46,181 nt of DNA from Hyphomicrobiales bacterium (GTDB taxonomy: Bacteria > Pseudomonadota > Alphaproteobacteria > Rhizobiales > HXMU1428-3), in contig JAJFHX010000039.1 in assembly GCA_021775425.1 (NCBI GenBank), positions 1 through 46,181 of the forward strand. The letters run 5' to 3'. Under the pieces are notes generated by a model. It worked only from the letters and a program-made list of their open reading frames with translations, made no database searches and was not told the origin of the DNA. This document shows positions 11,006-21,010 of the stretch, in pieces; position 1 is the first letter of the stretch; each line of letters starts with the position of its first letter. A program made the position numbers and the translations under genes.

Positions 11006-11488
11006 TCAGCCTTTAAAGATCAGCTTCATGATTTCGTAGCTTTTATGGCCGCCTGGCGTTTTTACTTCTGCGACATCACCAACAGATTTTCCGATTAATG
11101 ACCGGGCAATCGGGGAGGTGATGGAGACTTTGCCAGCCTTCACATCAGCTTCGTATTCACCGACAATTCTGTAAGTGACTTCTTCTTCAGTGTCCTCATC
11201 AATCAGCTCGACTGTTGTGCCAAAGACGATGCGATCACCTGAAAGTTTAGAAACATCAATGACATCGGCTCGTGATAATTTATCTTCAAGATCGCTGACG
11301 CGAGCTTCATTCAGGCCTTGTGCTTCTTTTGCTGCATGGTATTCCGCATTTTCTGACAGATCACCATGGGCGCGTGCTTCTGCTATCGCCTGAATGATAC
11401 GTGGGCGCTCAACAGACTTTCTATGCTGTAGCTCTTTTTCGAGCTCAGCGTGGCCTTCTATTGTCATTGGCACTTTATCTACTGACAT
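11006..11488 (-). CDS. greA: Transcription elongation factor GreA
   Basis: A 160-residue factor that enters the RNA polymerase secondary channel and triggers cleavage of backtracked transcripts. The N-terminal coiled coil (residues about 1-78) has the acidic tip segment [17 protein letters not shown], and the C-terminal FKBP-like domain carries [23 protein letters not shown] and the final YEIMKL. Length and order are canonical. It follows carB on the same strand after 63 bases, so read-through from carB is likely. Confidence 0.97.
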   Translation of the reverse strand: MSVDKVPMTIEGHAELEKELQHRKSVERPRIIQAIAEARAHGDLSENAEYHAAKEAQGLNEARVSDLEDKLSRADVIDVSKLSGDRIVFGTTVELIDEDTEEEVTYRIVGEYEADVKAGKVSITSPIARSLIGKSVGDVAEVKTPGGHKSYEIMKLIFKG

Positions 11489-11551
11489 AAAGCTTTCCTC
11501 CAGGCCATTTTTAGTATTAGCCCGTAATTAATCAATATTATCTTTGGTAAC

Positions 11552-14500
11552 TCAAGATTGTTTGGACATATAGTCCTGAATAGGCGTTACGTTGATATTA
11601 TCCTCACTTATTGCAGCAATTGCCAGTGAAATAGCACAAATGCCGGCAAGTGTTGTGTAATAAGGGATGTGATACAGAAGAGCGGTCTGGCGGATGGATT
11701 TACTGTCCGCGAGGGCTTTTGAGCCTTCAGTGGTGTTAAATACCAGATCGATGTCACCATTTTTCATGGCGTCTACGATGTGGGGACGGCCTTCCAGCAC
11801 TTTGTTTATCTGTTTGGCCTCTATGCCATTCTCACTCAGGAAGCGGGCGGTGCCACTGGTTGCGACAATTGTAAAGCCGAGATTCTGCAATTTCTGAACC
11901 GGCTCGACGACGCGTTCTTTGTCCCGTTCTTTCACAGAAACAAAAATTGTGCCTTTGGTTGGCAGTTTGATGCCACCGCCAAGCTGGCTTTTGGCAAAAG
12001 CCATGGCGAAATCTTTATCTATTCCCATCACTTCACCGGTTGAGCGCATTTCTGGGCCAAGCACACTGTCAACACCGGGGAAACGGGTGAAGGGGAATAC
12101 GGCTTCTTTAACGGCGATATGATCAAACTTAGTCTTTTTGAGATTGAATTTTTCCAGCTTGGCGCCTGCCATTAATTCTGAGGCTATGGCGGCGATCGGA
12201 TAGCCAATGACTTTGGCCACGAAGGGAACCGTGCGGCTGGCTCGCGGGTTCACTTCAAGGATATAGATATCTTTTTCTTTGATGGCGAACTGCACATTCA
12301 TCAGGCCGATCACATTGAGGGCTTTGGCAAGCTTGGTTGCCTGGACCTCAAGCTCTGCTAAAATATCATCTGGCAGGGAGTGAGGAGGCAGAGCACAGGC
12401 ACTGTCACCTGAGTGGACACCAGCTTCTTCGATATGTTCCATAATGGCGGCGACGAAGACGTTTTCGCCATCGCATAGGGCGTCAACATCGACTTCGATT
12501 GCGTCTCTTAAATAGCTGTCCAGCAATACGGGACTGTCACCGGAGACGTGAACCGCTTCGTTGATGTAACGATCTAGCTGTTTTTGATTGTCTACGATTT
12601 CCATGGCGCGGCCACCCAGAACATATGAAGGGCGTATGACAATGGGGAAGCCGATTTTTTCTGCAATGGCTTTTGCTTCGTCAGCGCTGCGGGCGATGCC
12701 GTTTTCTGGTTGTCTGATATTTAACTGGTCAATCAGCTCTTTAAAGCGGTCTCTGTCTTCAGCAAGGTCAATGGCATCTGGTGAGGTGCCAAGGATCGGC
12801 ACGTTGTGCTCTTCAAGGAAATTGGCCAGTTTTAATGGTGTCTGCCCGCCAAACTGAACAATGACACCTTTTACGGTACCTTTTGATTGTTCCAGCCGGA
12901 TGATTTCTAACACATCTTCTTCCGTCAGTGGTTCGAAATAGAGCCTGTCTGAGGTGTCGTAATCTGTTGAAACGGTTTCGGGGTTGCAGTTGACCATAAT
13001 GGTCTGATAGCCGGCTTTTGAAAGTGAAAAGGCTGCGTGACAGCAGCAATAATCAAACTCAATGCCCTGGCCAATGCGATTTGGGCCGCCACCGAGGATG
13101 ATGATTTTTTCAGCGTCATCCGGTTGTGCTTCTGATTGCTCAATATTTTTCGCTAAAGGTGCTTCATAGGTTGAATACATATAGGCAGTCGGTGAGGCAA
13201 ATTCAGCGGCGCAGGTATCAATACGCTTATAAATCGGGTGGATGCCAAGTGAAGTTCGGTGACTTGTAACTTCCTGCAAGGTGTTGCCTGTCAGCTCTGC
13301 AAGGCGAGCATCAGCAAAACCCATGGCTTTGAGTTTGCGCATGGCAGGTGCCTGTTGCGGTAGGCCGTGCTCTTTCACTCTTGTTTCTGTGTCGATCAGT
13401 TCCTGTATTTGTTCAAGGAACCAGGGGTCAATTTTGCACGAAGCGTGAATTTGCTCGTGCGAGACGCCGTGGCGCATAGCTTGTGCCACTTTTAACAATC
13501 TGTCAGGTGTTGGCTGGCCGAGTGCTTCGCGGATGACGTTTTTATCTTCGCCTTCACCATAGCCGGCAAAGGGGAGGTCATTTAGGCCGGTCAGGCCGGT
13601 TTCAAGGGAGCGAAGTGCTTTTTGCAGGCTTTCCTGAAAGTTCCGGCCAATGGCCATGGCTTCACCAACTGATTTCATGGCGGTTGTCAGGGTTGGTTCT
13701 GCGCCCGGAAATTTTTCAAAAGCAAAGCGCGGAATTTTTGTGACAACATAATCGATGGTTGGTTCAAACGAAGCCGGAGTGGCGCCGCCGGTGATGTCGT
13801 TTTCAAGTTCATCAAGGGTGTAACCAACGGCAAGTTTGGCTGCGATTTTGGCGATCGGGAAACCGGTTGCTTTTGAGGCCAGCGCTGATGAGCGTGATAC
13901 ACGCGGGTTCATTTCAATAACGACAAGGCGGCCATCAGCCGGGTTGACTGCGAACTGCACATTTGAGCCGCCTGTTTCAACGCCGATTTCACGCAGCACT
14001 GCGAGAGAAGCGTTACGCATGATCTGATATTCTTTATCTGTCAGCGTAAGGGCGGGGGCGACGGTCATGCTGTCGCCGGTGTGGATGCCCATCGGGTCGA
14101 TGTTTTCAATGGAGCAGATGATGATGCAGTTGTCGTCTTTATCGCGGACGACTTCCATTTCATATTCTTTCCAACCCAACACAGATTCTTCAATCAGGAC
14201 TTCGGTGGTTGGAGAGGCATCAAGGCCGCGCTCGATTATGTCGATAAATTCTTCTTTGTTGTAAGCAATGCCGCCGCCGGTGCCGCCCATGGTAAATGAC
14301 GGGCGAATGATGGCTGGAAGGCCGATGACACCCATGGCTTCCATCGCTTCGCCCATAGTATTGGCGACACGGGACTTTGGTGTTTCAAGGCCAATTTTGG
14401 CCATGGCTTTTCTGAACTGATCTCTGTCTTCAGCTTTGTCGATCACTTCGGCTTTGGCACCGATCATTTCGACGTCAAGAGCGTCGAGAATGCCGCGCTT

Positions 14501-14809
14501 TTTCAGCTCGAGCGCAGTATTGAGTGCGGTTTGTCCGCCCATGGTCGGGAGGATTGCATCGGGCCGTTCTTCGGCGATGATTTTGGCGACGACTTCAGGA
14601 GTGATTGGCTCGATATAGGTGGCATCGGCCAGTTCAGGGTCAGTCATGATGGTGGCCGGATTTGAGTTGACCAGGATGACACGGTAGCCCTCTTCTTTCA
14701 GGGCTTTGACGGCTTGTGTGCCGGAGTAGTCAAATTCACAGGCTTGCCCAATGATGATGGGTCCGGCCCCGACGATCAGGATGGATTTTATATCTTCGCG
14801 TTTTGGCAT
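11552..14809 (-). CDS. carB: Carbamoyl-phosphate synthase large subunit
   Basis: A 1085-residue subunit that makes carbamoyl phosphate from bicarbonate, ATP and ammonia delivered by CarA, feeding arginine and pyrimidine synthesis. It has the duplicated ATP-grasp architecture: first synthetase half about 1-400 ([30 protein letters not shown]), oligomerisation domain 400-550, second half 550-935 ([29 protein letters not shown]), and a C-terminal MGS-like allosteric domain 935-1085. No frameshift is visible. It is not adjacent to carA: a ChaN-like gene and 312 non-coding bases lie between. Confidence 0.98.
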   Translation of the reverse strand: MPKREDIKSILIVGAGPIIIGQACEFDYSGTQAVKALKEEGYRVILVNSNPATIMTDPELADATYIEPITPEVVAKIIAEERPDAILPTMGGQTALNTALELKKRGILDALDVEMIGAKAEVIDKAEDRDQFRKAMAKIGLETPKSRVANTMGEAMEAMGVIGLPAIIRPSFTMGGTGGGIAYNKEEFIDIIERGLDASPTTEVLIEESVLGWKEYEMEVVRDKDDNCIIICSIENIDPMGIHTGDSMTVAPALTLTDKEYQIMRNASLAVLREIGVETGGSNVQFAVNPADGRLVVIEMNPRVSRSSALASKATGFPIAKIAAKLAVGYTLDELENDITGGATPASFEPTIDYVVTKIPRFAFEKFPGAEPTLTTAMKSVGEAMAIGRNFQESLQKALRSLETGLTGLNDLPFAGYGEGEDKNVIREALGQPTPDRLLKVAQAMRHGVSHEQIHASCKIDPWFLEQIQELIDTETRVKEHGLPQQAPAMRKLKAMGFADARLAELTGNTLQEVTSHRTSLGIHPIYKRIDTCAAEFASPTAYMYSTYEAPLAKNIEQSEAQPDDAEKIIILGGGPNRIGQGIEFDYCCCHAAFSLSKAGYQTIMVNCNPETVSTDYDTSDRLYFEPLTEEDVLEIIRLEQSKGTVKGVIVQFGGQTPLKLANFLEEHNVPILGTSPDAIDLAEDRDRFKELIDQLNIRQPENGIARSADEAKAIAEKIGFPIVIRPSYVLGGRAMEIVDNQKQLDRYINEAVHVSGDSPVLLDSYLRDAIEVDVDALCDGENVFVAAIMEHIEEAGVHSGDSACALPPHSLPDDILAELEVQATKLAKALNVIGLMNVQFAIKEKDIYILEVNPRASRTVPFVAKVIGYPIAAIASELMAGAKLEKFNLKKTKFDHIAVKEAVFPFTRFPGVDSVLGPEMRSTGEVMGIDKDFAMAFAKSQLGGGIKLPTKGTIFVSVKERDKERVVEPVQKLQNLGFTIVATSGTARFLSENGIEAKQINKVLEGRPHIVDAMKNGDIDLVFNTTEGSKALADSKSIRQTALLYHIPYYTTLAGICAISLAIAAISEDNINVTPIQDYMSKQS

Positions 14810-15121
14810 TATTTTCTCAGTGCTGGTGCTTTATTCAGGCGTCAGTTTGGTACCCGCATTTCAGGCAGGGTTGCGCTTACTTCAAGGCAGGGTTGGATTG
14901 ACGCATTTGTTTGCCGGGCTTTTTTCGGCCCCCTCTGAGAAGGGCACACTAAAGAAGATATCAGCCAAGGGCAATCCCCTATTATGTGAATGATCAGATA
15001 TATTGTGAAAGTGGGCAGATTTCGGGCAATTATTTGGTCTGATGCTGATTGTTTAGGCCTGTTCAACAACAGTTTGGCTCAAATTTGTTGTTAATGCTGT
15101 ATCTGGGTGGCGGGGTTATTT
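14810..15121. other. Intergenic region upstream of carB
   Basis: A 312-base gap between the ChaN-like gene and carB, long enough for a carB-specific promoter. I see no tRNA, no clear attenuator (no stem plus T-tract on the minus strand) and no convincing small gene. The open frames crossing it on both strands lack ribosome sites. Confidence 0.4.
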
Positions 15122-16249
15122 TCACTCTGTTTTGTTTTTGCCAAAATCCGGAATGTTTTTGCAAGGGTCCTCGCGGTCTGTTGCCGGGGTTACCCAGACA
15201 TAGTCAACAGCGATTTCGCCAGTCGGAGTTTTGCTGGCCAGGTCTGATATCTTTTTTGCGGCTGATGTGGCTTCAATAAACTCCACCGTTAAGCTGTTAC
15301 CAGGCCCCAGCCGCTGACGGAGATACCAGGGGGCGCCTCTGTCTGTTCTGGTGTGGCCACTTCCAGCGATGAGGATGACTTGTCTTTTTATGTTGGTTTT
15401 GTTTTTGCCGGCCTGATTTTTGTTTTCAGTGCTGCCTTTAGTTTCGCTCTCTGAGGGTTCGACGATGGCTGCCTGTATCATGACATCTGCCATCCAGGCA
15501 TCACGAAAGCGCTGGACATTGGCCATGGGTGGGATGACGTGTTCTGGCAGTTTGTTGCAATGACCAATGCGGATGTCATCTTTCAAGGCTTCTGCCAATG
15601 GAGGAGAGAGGGGTTTATCGAGCCTGAAGGTTTTGCGTGCTTCATCGGGGAGGATGCTCATATCTGATTTGATGAGGTGATTGATCATGGTGCGGCTGGT
15701 GTGGCCGGGGAAGACTTCCAGATTATGTTTGAAAATCTGCTCGCCGATTGGCTGATAGATTTTCCAGTCTGGCCAGCCTTGTCTGTTCCACTGCAGGGCA
15801 GTGCCGAGGTGTTCAGCGCTGGCATTTTTGGTGGCGCGGTAGGCGTTCAACCTTTGCATCTGGTTGAGCTTGATCATTTCCATCACCAAAGCCGGTTTGA
15901 TAGATTTAGTTGACAGGGCCGCTATTATTTTTGCCTGTAACGAGTGATGGTCCGGGTTGTCGTGAATTTCACCAAGAAGGATGTGTGGCTTGGTCAACAG
16001 GTCATCAGCCAGCTCATCGGGCCTGATGTATCCGGCTTTTTTTGAGGACCAGATTTTGCCGATGAGTGGATGGTCTTTGTTTTTTGTCGCCTGCCAGGTT
16101 TTCGGATTGGACAGCTTTTCTGAGGTAAGGGAAGTTTCTGCCTTCAGAGGACTTGCGACAATAAAGGGACTTATCAGGGCGATGAACAGGGCGAGCGGGG
16201 TTGTCAGTGCCAATGATGTTTTGAATGGCCTGAGGAACTTGATACGCAT
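15122..16249 (-). CDS. ChaN-family (haem-uptake Tiki superfamily) protein
   Basis: A 375-residue exported protein with a signal peptide (about residues 1-37). The mature part has the ChaN/Tiki signature ILLGEIHDNPDHH near residue 92 and a later GSGHTRTDRGAPWYL segment, whose His may be catalytic or ligand residues. ChaN of Campylobacter is an iron-regulated haem-binding lipoprotein; here there is no lipobox cysteine, so it is probably soluble in the periplasm. It starts 40 bases after carA on the same strand and looks cotranscribed, though a link to carbamoyl phosphate synthesis is not obvious. An Asn/Lys/Glu-rich insert lies near residues 285-305. Confidence 0.85.
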   Translation of the reverse strand: MRIKFLRPFKTSLALTTPLALFIALISPFIVASPLKAETSLTSEKLSNPKTWQATKNKDHPLIGKIWSSKKAGYIRPDELADDLLTKPHILLGEIHDNPDHHSLQAKIIAALSTKSIKPALVMEMIKLNQMQRLNAYRATKNASAEHLGTALQWNRQGWPDWKIYQPIGEQIFKHNLEVFPGHTSRTMINHLIKSDMSILPDEARKTFRLDKPLSPPLAEALKDDIRIGHCNKLPEHVIPPMANVQRFRDAWMADVMIQAAIVEPSESETKGSTENKNQAGKNKTNIKRQVILIAGSGHTRTDRGAPWYLRQRLGPGNSLTVEFIEATSAAKKISDLASKTPTGEIAVDYVWVTPATDREDPCKNIPDFGKNKTE

Positions 16250-16289
16250 ATTATTTTCCCGATTTTAAAAAGCTATGCCAGCTGTCCGC

Positions 16290-17516
16290 TTATTCTTCGC
16301 GCTGGGGCAGGTTTTTATCTGCGGCCATGAAATTGACGAACCGGCGAAACAGGTAGTGGCTGTCTTGTGGTCCGGGGCTGGCCTCTGGGTGATATTGCAC
16401 GGAAAAAACTGGCTTGTCTCTTAGCCTTATGCCGCAATTTGAGCCGTCAAACAGGGAAATATGGGTTTCTTCAAGGGTTTCCGGCAGGGTGTCGCGATTG
16501 ACGGTGAAACCGTGGTTCATGGATGTGATTTCAACTTTGCCGGTCGTGTGGTCTTTAACCGGATGGTTGGCACCGTGGTGACCCTGAAGCATTTTTTCAG
16601 TTTCAGCACCAAGGGCGCGGGCGAGAATCTGGTGGCCAAGGCAAATGCCGAAAATGGGTTTGCCGCTTTCAACCAGTTTTTTAATTTCTGGGACTGAATA
16701 TTCACCTGTTGCGGCCGGATCGCCGGGGCCGTTAGAGATGAATATGCCATCCGGGTTTTGCTCAAGGATCTGTTCGGCAGTGGCTTCAACCGGCATAACT
16801 GTGACCTTGCAGCCTTCACTGGCGAGGCAGCGGAAGATGTTGCGCTTGGTGCCACAATCAAGGGCAATGACGTTAAATTCTGGCTGGGTCTGAGTTCCAA
16901 AACCCTCGTCCCATTGCCATCTGGTTTCAGTCCATTGGTAATTGTTATCTATTGAGACGTCTTTGGCGAGGTCTGCCCCTTCGATGCCTTCCCATGCTGA
17001 AGCCTGTTGTTTCAGGGCTTCGATATCAAATTTGCCTTCGCTGTTGTGGGCGATGACGCCATGCTGCATGCCTTTTTCACGGATCAGGCTGGTGAGGGCG
17101 CGTGTGTCAATATCGGTAATGGCGATGATGCCTCTGAATTTCAGCCAATCGTCGAAATTTTTATTGGAGCGATAATTTGAAGGGGAGGTAATGGGGGCGC
17201 GCATGATGCAGCCACACACAGTTTTGTCCGCATTGATGTTGGTTGTTTCGTTATCATCATCATTGGTGCCGACATTGCCGATATGAGGGAAAGTGAAAGT
17301 GATGATCTGGCCGGCATATGATGGGTCTGTCAGGATTTCCTGATAACCGGTCATTGCGGTGTTGAAACAGATTTCGCCAACTGCGCTTCCTTCTGCGCCA
17401 GCGCCGGTGCCTTCTATAATGGTGCCATCTGCCAGCACGATGAGGGCTGTTGCTGTTGTGACTTCCCACTCTGGTGTGGTGGGGATTTCTGGTTGGGTGG
17501 TGGTTTCGTCCGTCAT
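16290..17516 (-). CDS. carA: Carbamoyl-phosphate synthase small (glutaminase) subunit
   Basis: A 408-residue subunit that hydrolyses glutamine and channels ammonia to CarB. Residues about 20-165 are the CPSase small-chain domain (FNTAMTGYQEILTDPSYAGQ); residues 214-395 are a class I glutamine amidotransferase with nucleophile Cys292 (GICLGHQ), His376 and Glu378 (QYHPEA) forming the triad. The first 18 residues are a Thr/Pro/Glu-rich extension absent from E. coli CarA. It is the first gene of a leftward unit with chaN. Confidence 0.97.
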   Translation of the reverse strand: MTDETTTQPEIPTTPEWEVTTATALIVLADGTIIEGTGAGAEGSAVGEICFNTAMTGYQEILTDPSYAGQIITFTFPHIGNVGTNDDDNETTNINADKTVCGCIMRAPITSPSNYRSNKNFDDWLKFRGIIAITDIDTRALTSLIREKGMQHGVIAHNSEGKFDIEALKQQASAWEGIEGADLAKDVSIDNNYQWTETRWQWDEGFGTQTQPEFNVIALDCGTKRNIFRCLASEGCKVTVMPVEATAEQILEQNPDGIFISNGPGDPAATGEYSVPEIKKLVESGKPIFGICLGHQILARALGAETEKMLQGHHGANHPVKDHTTGKVEITSMNHGFTVNRDTLPETLEETHISLFDGSNCGIRLRDKPVFSVQYHPEASPGPQDSHYLFRRFVNFMAADKNLPQREE

Positions 17517-18200
17517 GTCTTAGCTTTCTAAACGTCTTAAGCTTACAAAATTGCCTGGCGTTCTAATTGGGGAGTTAATATTTCTCGATCTTGTTATTGC
17601 TGGATGCTGACTTATTTATTTCATCTATGACTATCATATGAATTCGCCTGTTGCAGCTTTTCCGTTGGACTATTCATACTAAACTTTTTGCCCTCGAATT
17701 AAGCAGGCAATTTACATGCCGCTTTGCTTATAAATTTGCCATCTCTGAACTTATATTTTTGCTTGTCATGTACATAACATAGGCAATCGTGGCGGTTATG
17801 TAAGATCGGGCGAATAGACAAACGGCCAGACCGTATGGGATTGAATCTCGTTAGTCAATAGAAAAATTTAAAAAATTTATAATCAAATCAAATGGTTACT
17901 AATGCAAAAATGATTGCCATCAGGGGGCGATATGATTTACCCTTTTGCAAATGTTAGATTCTTCTAAGAATTTCCGGTTTTCGTTGATAAAATTATGAGA
18001 CAGGTCGGTAGAAGGTAAGTGTTATGGGGTGCTGACTATCAGAAGTTGTACCCGCATTAAGGCACATTAATTCATCAATCGATATAGAAACAATGCAACC
18101 AATTTAAGCATGGCGAATTGTTATAACAGACCCTTTACATGGGGTAGCTCGGGCAGGTTTGCCGTTTTTTTGAAATTAGCCAGAGCATAGGGGAATTTTA
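17517..18200. other. Long divergent promoter region carA / yqeY
   Basis: 684 bases separate carA from yqeY, the longest gap in the window. It is AT-rich, especially 17860-17920, and must hold both promoters. An imperfect stem around 17701-17727 (AAGC..GGCA with TGCCGCTT) and a short palindrome ATTCTT-CT-AAGAAT near 17960 are the only structures I noticed. No tRNA, PyrR-type attenuator or convincing open frame is visible. A small RNA is possible but unsupported. Confidence 0.4.
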
Positions 18201-18650
18201 ATGCGTGACGAAATTAATGAAAATCTGAAAACTGCTATCAAGGCGCAGGACAAGCGCCGGGTTGGTACGTTGCGGTTAATTAATGCCGCGATTAAAGACC
18301 GTGATATTGCTGCGCGGAGTTCTGGCAAAGATCAGGTGACGGACGCTGAAATTCTTGAAATTCTTTCAAAGATGGTCAAGCAAAGACAGGAATCTGCCGT
18401 GACCTATGAAGCGGCCGGGCGGACTGAGCTGGCGAAACAGGAACTTGAAGAGATCGAGATTATCAGAGATTTCATGCCGCAACAGATGGATGAAGAAGCG
18501 GTTGTGGCGGCCGTTAAAGAGCTTGTTTCTGAAATTGATGCAACCAGCCTAAAAGATATGGGCCGGACCATGGCGGCATTAAAAGATAAATATGCCGGAC
18601 AGATGGATTTTGGCCGGGCGAACAAGGTTGTCAAAGAGCTTTTACAATAG
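18201..18650 (+). CDS. GatB/YqeY domain protein
   Basis: A 149-residue protein of the YqeY family, related to the tail domain of GatB in the amidotransferase that makes Gln-tRNA and Asn-tRNA. The N-terminal helical half (LKTAIKAQDKRRVGTLRLINAAIKDRDI) and the C-terminal helical half (IIRDFMPQQMDEEAVVAAVKELV, then DMGRTMAALKDKYAGQMDFGRANKVVKELL) are typical. Free-standing YqeY has no proven activity. In many alphaproteobacteria it lies between carA and dnaG; here carA is divergent as usual, but dnaG is absent. Confidence 0.94.
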   Translation: MRDEINENLKTAIKAQDKRRVGTLRLINAAIKDRDIAARSSGKDQVTDAEILEILSKMVKQRQESAVTYEAAGRTELAKQELEEIEIIRDFMPQQMDEEAVVAAVKELVSEIDATSLKDMGRTMAALKDKYAGQMDFGRANKVVKELLQ

Positions 18651-18757
18651 TTTTTGTATCTCGAGGCTGATAGCGACTTTGTATTTCTGGCAGTAAACTT
18701 TCATTACAAGCCACAATATTGATTATACCCAATTTCTTTTAAATTAAAGCAGTCTTT

Positions 18758-18789
18758 ATTGTTCTGGACCAGGATTGTTCTGGATCAGG
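18758..18789. repeat. Tandem 16-base duplication
   Basis: Two copies of ATTGTTCTGGA(C/T)CAGG lie head to tail at 18758-18773 and 18774-18789, with a single mismatch. The second copy covers the last bases and stop codon of the leftward PH-like gene. It may be a replication-slippage scar; no function is visible. Confidence 0.75.
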
Positions 18790-19330
18790 GCAGGATTTTC
18801 ATGTTCAGCTTTCTGGCAAATTCTTCCAGTTTGTTTTGCGGGGTGCCTGGGTCTCGCTTTGCATAAAGGGGCAGGTTTTTCTGTTTTTCGGGGTGGATCA
18901 TCTCAATGATCTGATAGGGTTTGAGTGACTTTTTCTTAGATGGTTTGGCAGTTCTGGCTTTAATTCCTTCAAACTCACTATATGGCGCCTGCCATTTTTT
19001 TGTGCCGATCCATTTTGCCTCTTCAACTTCGACATGGGATGGATGGAAGACGAGCGTGCCTGAGCCATTGGTGCCTTTAAAAAGTTTGGCAAAATTATAG
19101 CCGCCATAGCTTGCAAACCCAAGGGCCAGCAAGACATTCGGGTGGAAGGCACTTTGTTCGACGTGATTGTAAAAGAGGACAAGGCCAAACAAGGTGAAGA
19201 ACAATGATAAGATGAACTGGCCTGTATAATCGCTGACGCCGGGTTCAATTTTCACTCTGGCCGGGAAGGTCTCTATATCTGCAATAAAGGATTTGCTGTT
19301 GCTATTATATAGTTTGACCTGAATAGACAT
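18785..19330 (-). CDS. Membrane protein with two helices and a PH-like region
   Basis: A 181-residue protein not recognised by name. Residues 1-35 are soluble, two hydrophobic segments follow (QFILSLFFTLFGLVLFY and FHPNVLLALGFASYGGYNFA), then a beta-rich part (LVFHPSHVEVEEAKWIG, WQAPYSEFEGIKART) of the kind seen in bacterial PH-like membrane proteins, and a basic C-terminal helix. I took the ATG at 19330 because it has GGA ten bases upstream; an in-frame ATG at 19345 lacks a site. No operon partner is present. The PH-like fold is a guess from pattern. Confidence 0.65.
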   Translation of the reverse strand: MSIQVKLYNSNSKSFIADIETFPARVKIEPGVSDYTGQFILSLFFTLFGLVLFYNHVEQSAFHPNVLLALGFASYGGYNFAKLFKGTNGSGTLVFHPSHVEVEEAKWIGTKKWQAPYSEFEGIKARTAKPSKKKSLKPYQIIEMIHPEKQKNLPLYAKRDPGTPQNKLEEFARKLNMKILP

Positions 19331-19454
19331 ATTGCCAGTTTCCATTCAAAAAACGTTGCCGGGAGGAAGGTTGTTTCAACTTTTCTTTTCGGTCCGTATT
19401 TGTCAAGTTCTGATTGGTTTGTAATAGCTGACCTTCTGACATGTGATATTTAGC

Positions 19455-19483
19455 ACAGAGCTTTGTGGCTCTGTCCTGTTTTT
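19455..19483 (+). terminator. Hairpin followed by a T-run, possible leader terminator
   Basis: A seven-base-pair stem ACAGAGC (19455-19461) with GCTCTGT (19468-19474), a six-base loop and a T-run (19479-19483) read on the plus strand. No plus-strand gene ends nearby, so if it works it would act in the leader of the small frame at 19558. Marginal call. Confidence 0.35.
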
Positions 19484-19557
19484 ATGGTTGTGAACCTTTT
19501 GGCGCTTTGAAGCGACAGATAAGGAGAGCAACAACAATAAACAGGGAGTGCTTCGTT

Positions 19558-19674
19558 ATGTTTTATTTCAGATTTTTGATTGTTACGGGAATGTTTCTTG
19601 TGTTCAGTGGCACTGTCTTGAGCCAGTTTCCCGTCCATGACAATGTCGAAGTCAAGATTGATTTGTTAAGATGA
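19558..19674 (+). CDS. Possible 38-residue exported or membrane peptide
   Basis: A short frame from ATG 19558 with a GGGAG ribosome site about ten bases upstream. It would encode 38 residues: an aromatic and hydrophobic start (MFYFRFLIVTGMFLVFSGT), then a short charged tail ending KIDLLR. That resembles a one-helix membrane peptide or a truncated signal peptide. Nothing else in the surrounding 480 bases looks like a gene. It may equally be chance; no family is recognised. Confidence 0.35.
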   Translation: MFYFRFLIVTGMFLVFSGTVLSQFPVHDNVEVKIDLLR

Positions 19675-19813
19675 TGATTGATTGAAGTGTTAATTTAACC
19701 AAAGCATAGATGGCCATTCCGCTGTTTTCCTCTCTTTTAAAGAAGCCGGAGCAGCCATCAATGTTGTTCATAGATTCAATAAACAATATATGGCAAAAAA
19801 ACCAAGATATGGC

Positions 19814-20200
19814 TTATTTAATGCGAGTGATACATACAGGTGTTACGCCGCTATTGATAAAGCCCAGTCTTTGCGCGCCGCCACGGGTCAGGTCAATGAT
19901 GCGACCATGAATATATGGCCCGCGGTCGTTGATACGGACAATGAGCGAGCGGCCATTTCTTTTATTTGTCACTCGAACTTTTGAACCAAAGGGGAGAGAT
20001 TTGTGAGCGGCGGTATTAGCGCCGTGCCGCAATGTTTCTCCGTTTGCTGTTTTGCTGCCTGGCCCGGCATACCAGGAAGCTTTACCGCATTTCTGATACG
20101 CGGCGGCCGGTGTCTGGTTTGTTGATACAAGCACAATGGTTAATGCAATGGTCAGGGCAATGCTCAGGGCGCAATAAAGCCCTGTTCCTTTAAGTAACAT
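19814..20200 (-). CDS. RlpA-like double-psi beta-barrel protein
   Basis: A 128-residue exported protein: signal peptide (residues 1-33, ending AAA), then a double-psi beta-barrel domain of RlpA type (GKASWYAGPG, TANGE, TAAHKSLPFGSKVRVTN, RINDRGPYIHGRIIDLTRGGAQRLGF, GVTPVCI). RlpA proteins are septal-ring peptidoglycan lytic transglycosylases in Pseudomonas. This short form has no SPOR domain and no lipobox cysteine, so septal targeting is not indicated. The invariant Asp of RINDRGP is present. Probably a periplasmic cell-wall protein; activity is inferred. Confidence 0.9.
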   Translation of the reverse strand: MLLKGTGLYCALSIALTIALTIVLVSTNQTPAAAYQKCGKASWYAGPGSKTANGETLRHGANTAAHKSLPFGSKVRVTNKRNGRSLIVRINDRGPYIHGRIIDLTRGGAQRLGFINSGVTPVCITRIK

Positions 20201-20489
20201 TCGGAATACTCCACAATTTTTAGAATTTGATATCTGGCGTAGAATTAGCCTTTGAAATTAGAAGCCCCCTTGATTTTGAGAGCGAGGGCAGAATTGTTGG
20301 TTAATGTGGCGCTGTCAAGGCGCGCAGGTTTCCTGAACGTGGTTATTTGGTCGCAGTTGAATACTGATTTGTTTTTATTAACGCCTGCCTTTGCATTATG
20401 TTCCTCGTTTGGGATTGATTGCTGGTGTTTTGTGCATTTTTCTGAGAAACTTATGATAAATTCATGAGAATACTCTGGGAGGATGAAAC

Positions 20490-20891
20490 ATGAAACCGTG
20501 GCGAACCAGCCTTTGGGCCTTAATGATAGCGTTCATTTTTGTTGCGCCATTGTTCTTGGTGCATGAGGAGGCGGAATTTAAAGTATTATCTCCGGCGCTG
20601 GCTGAGGAAAGTGCCGCCAAGAAAATGAATGCCTCGAAAATTAAACAAATAAAAGCGGGGCGGGGGAAGGCTCAGCTATGCACAAGGTGCCATGGCCGCC
20701 TTGGTATGTTGCATGCGATTTCCAAAAATGATTATGAAGGCACGGTTGAAGCATTTGTTATTAAAGAGCTGGTTGATTTTAGAACGGGTGCCAGAGTGCA
20801 TGCCGTGATGACGTCTATCTCGCAAACGCTGAGTGATCAGGATATTAATGATGTGGCGGCCTGGTATCAGGCGGTGAGTATAAAAAGATAG
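20490..20891 (+). CDS. Small class I c-type cytochrome
   Basis: A 133-residue exported protein with one haem-binding motif, Cys64-Thr-Arg-Cys67-His68, after a signal or anchor segment (residues 8-24). Met107 in RVHAVMTSIS fits as the distal axial ligand, and the ending LSDQDINDVAAWYQAV is the usual C-terminal helix of cytochrome c553-like proteins. It probably carries electrons in the periplasm. A GGGAGG ribosome site precedes the start. It is single, with an unknown secreted protein downstream; no oxidase partner is adjacent. Confidence 0.9.
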   Translation: MKPWRTSLWALMIAFIFVAPLFLVHEEAEFKVLSPALAEESAAKKMNASKIKQIKAGRGKAQLCTRCHGRLGMLHAISKNDYEGTVEAFVIKELVDFRTGARVHAVMTSISQTLSDQDINDVAAWYQAVSIKR

Positions 20892-21010
20892 GTTGCGATT
20901 TATGGCTTGTTAAGCAGGCCGGTTTTTGTTGATTGTGCGGTGGGTTGGCTTCGTTATAATAAGGGGAAATAATGAAGGTTAAAATTGTTGTTTTTCAACG
21001 ATGTTGTTAG

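Noticed and set aside
20252..20467. A 71-codon frame before the cytochrome c gene
   Set aside because: TTG start without ribosome site, no family, and no link to either neighbour; treated as non-coding.
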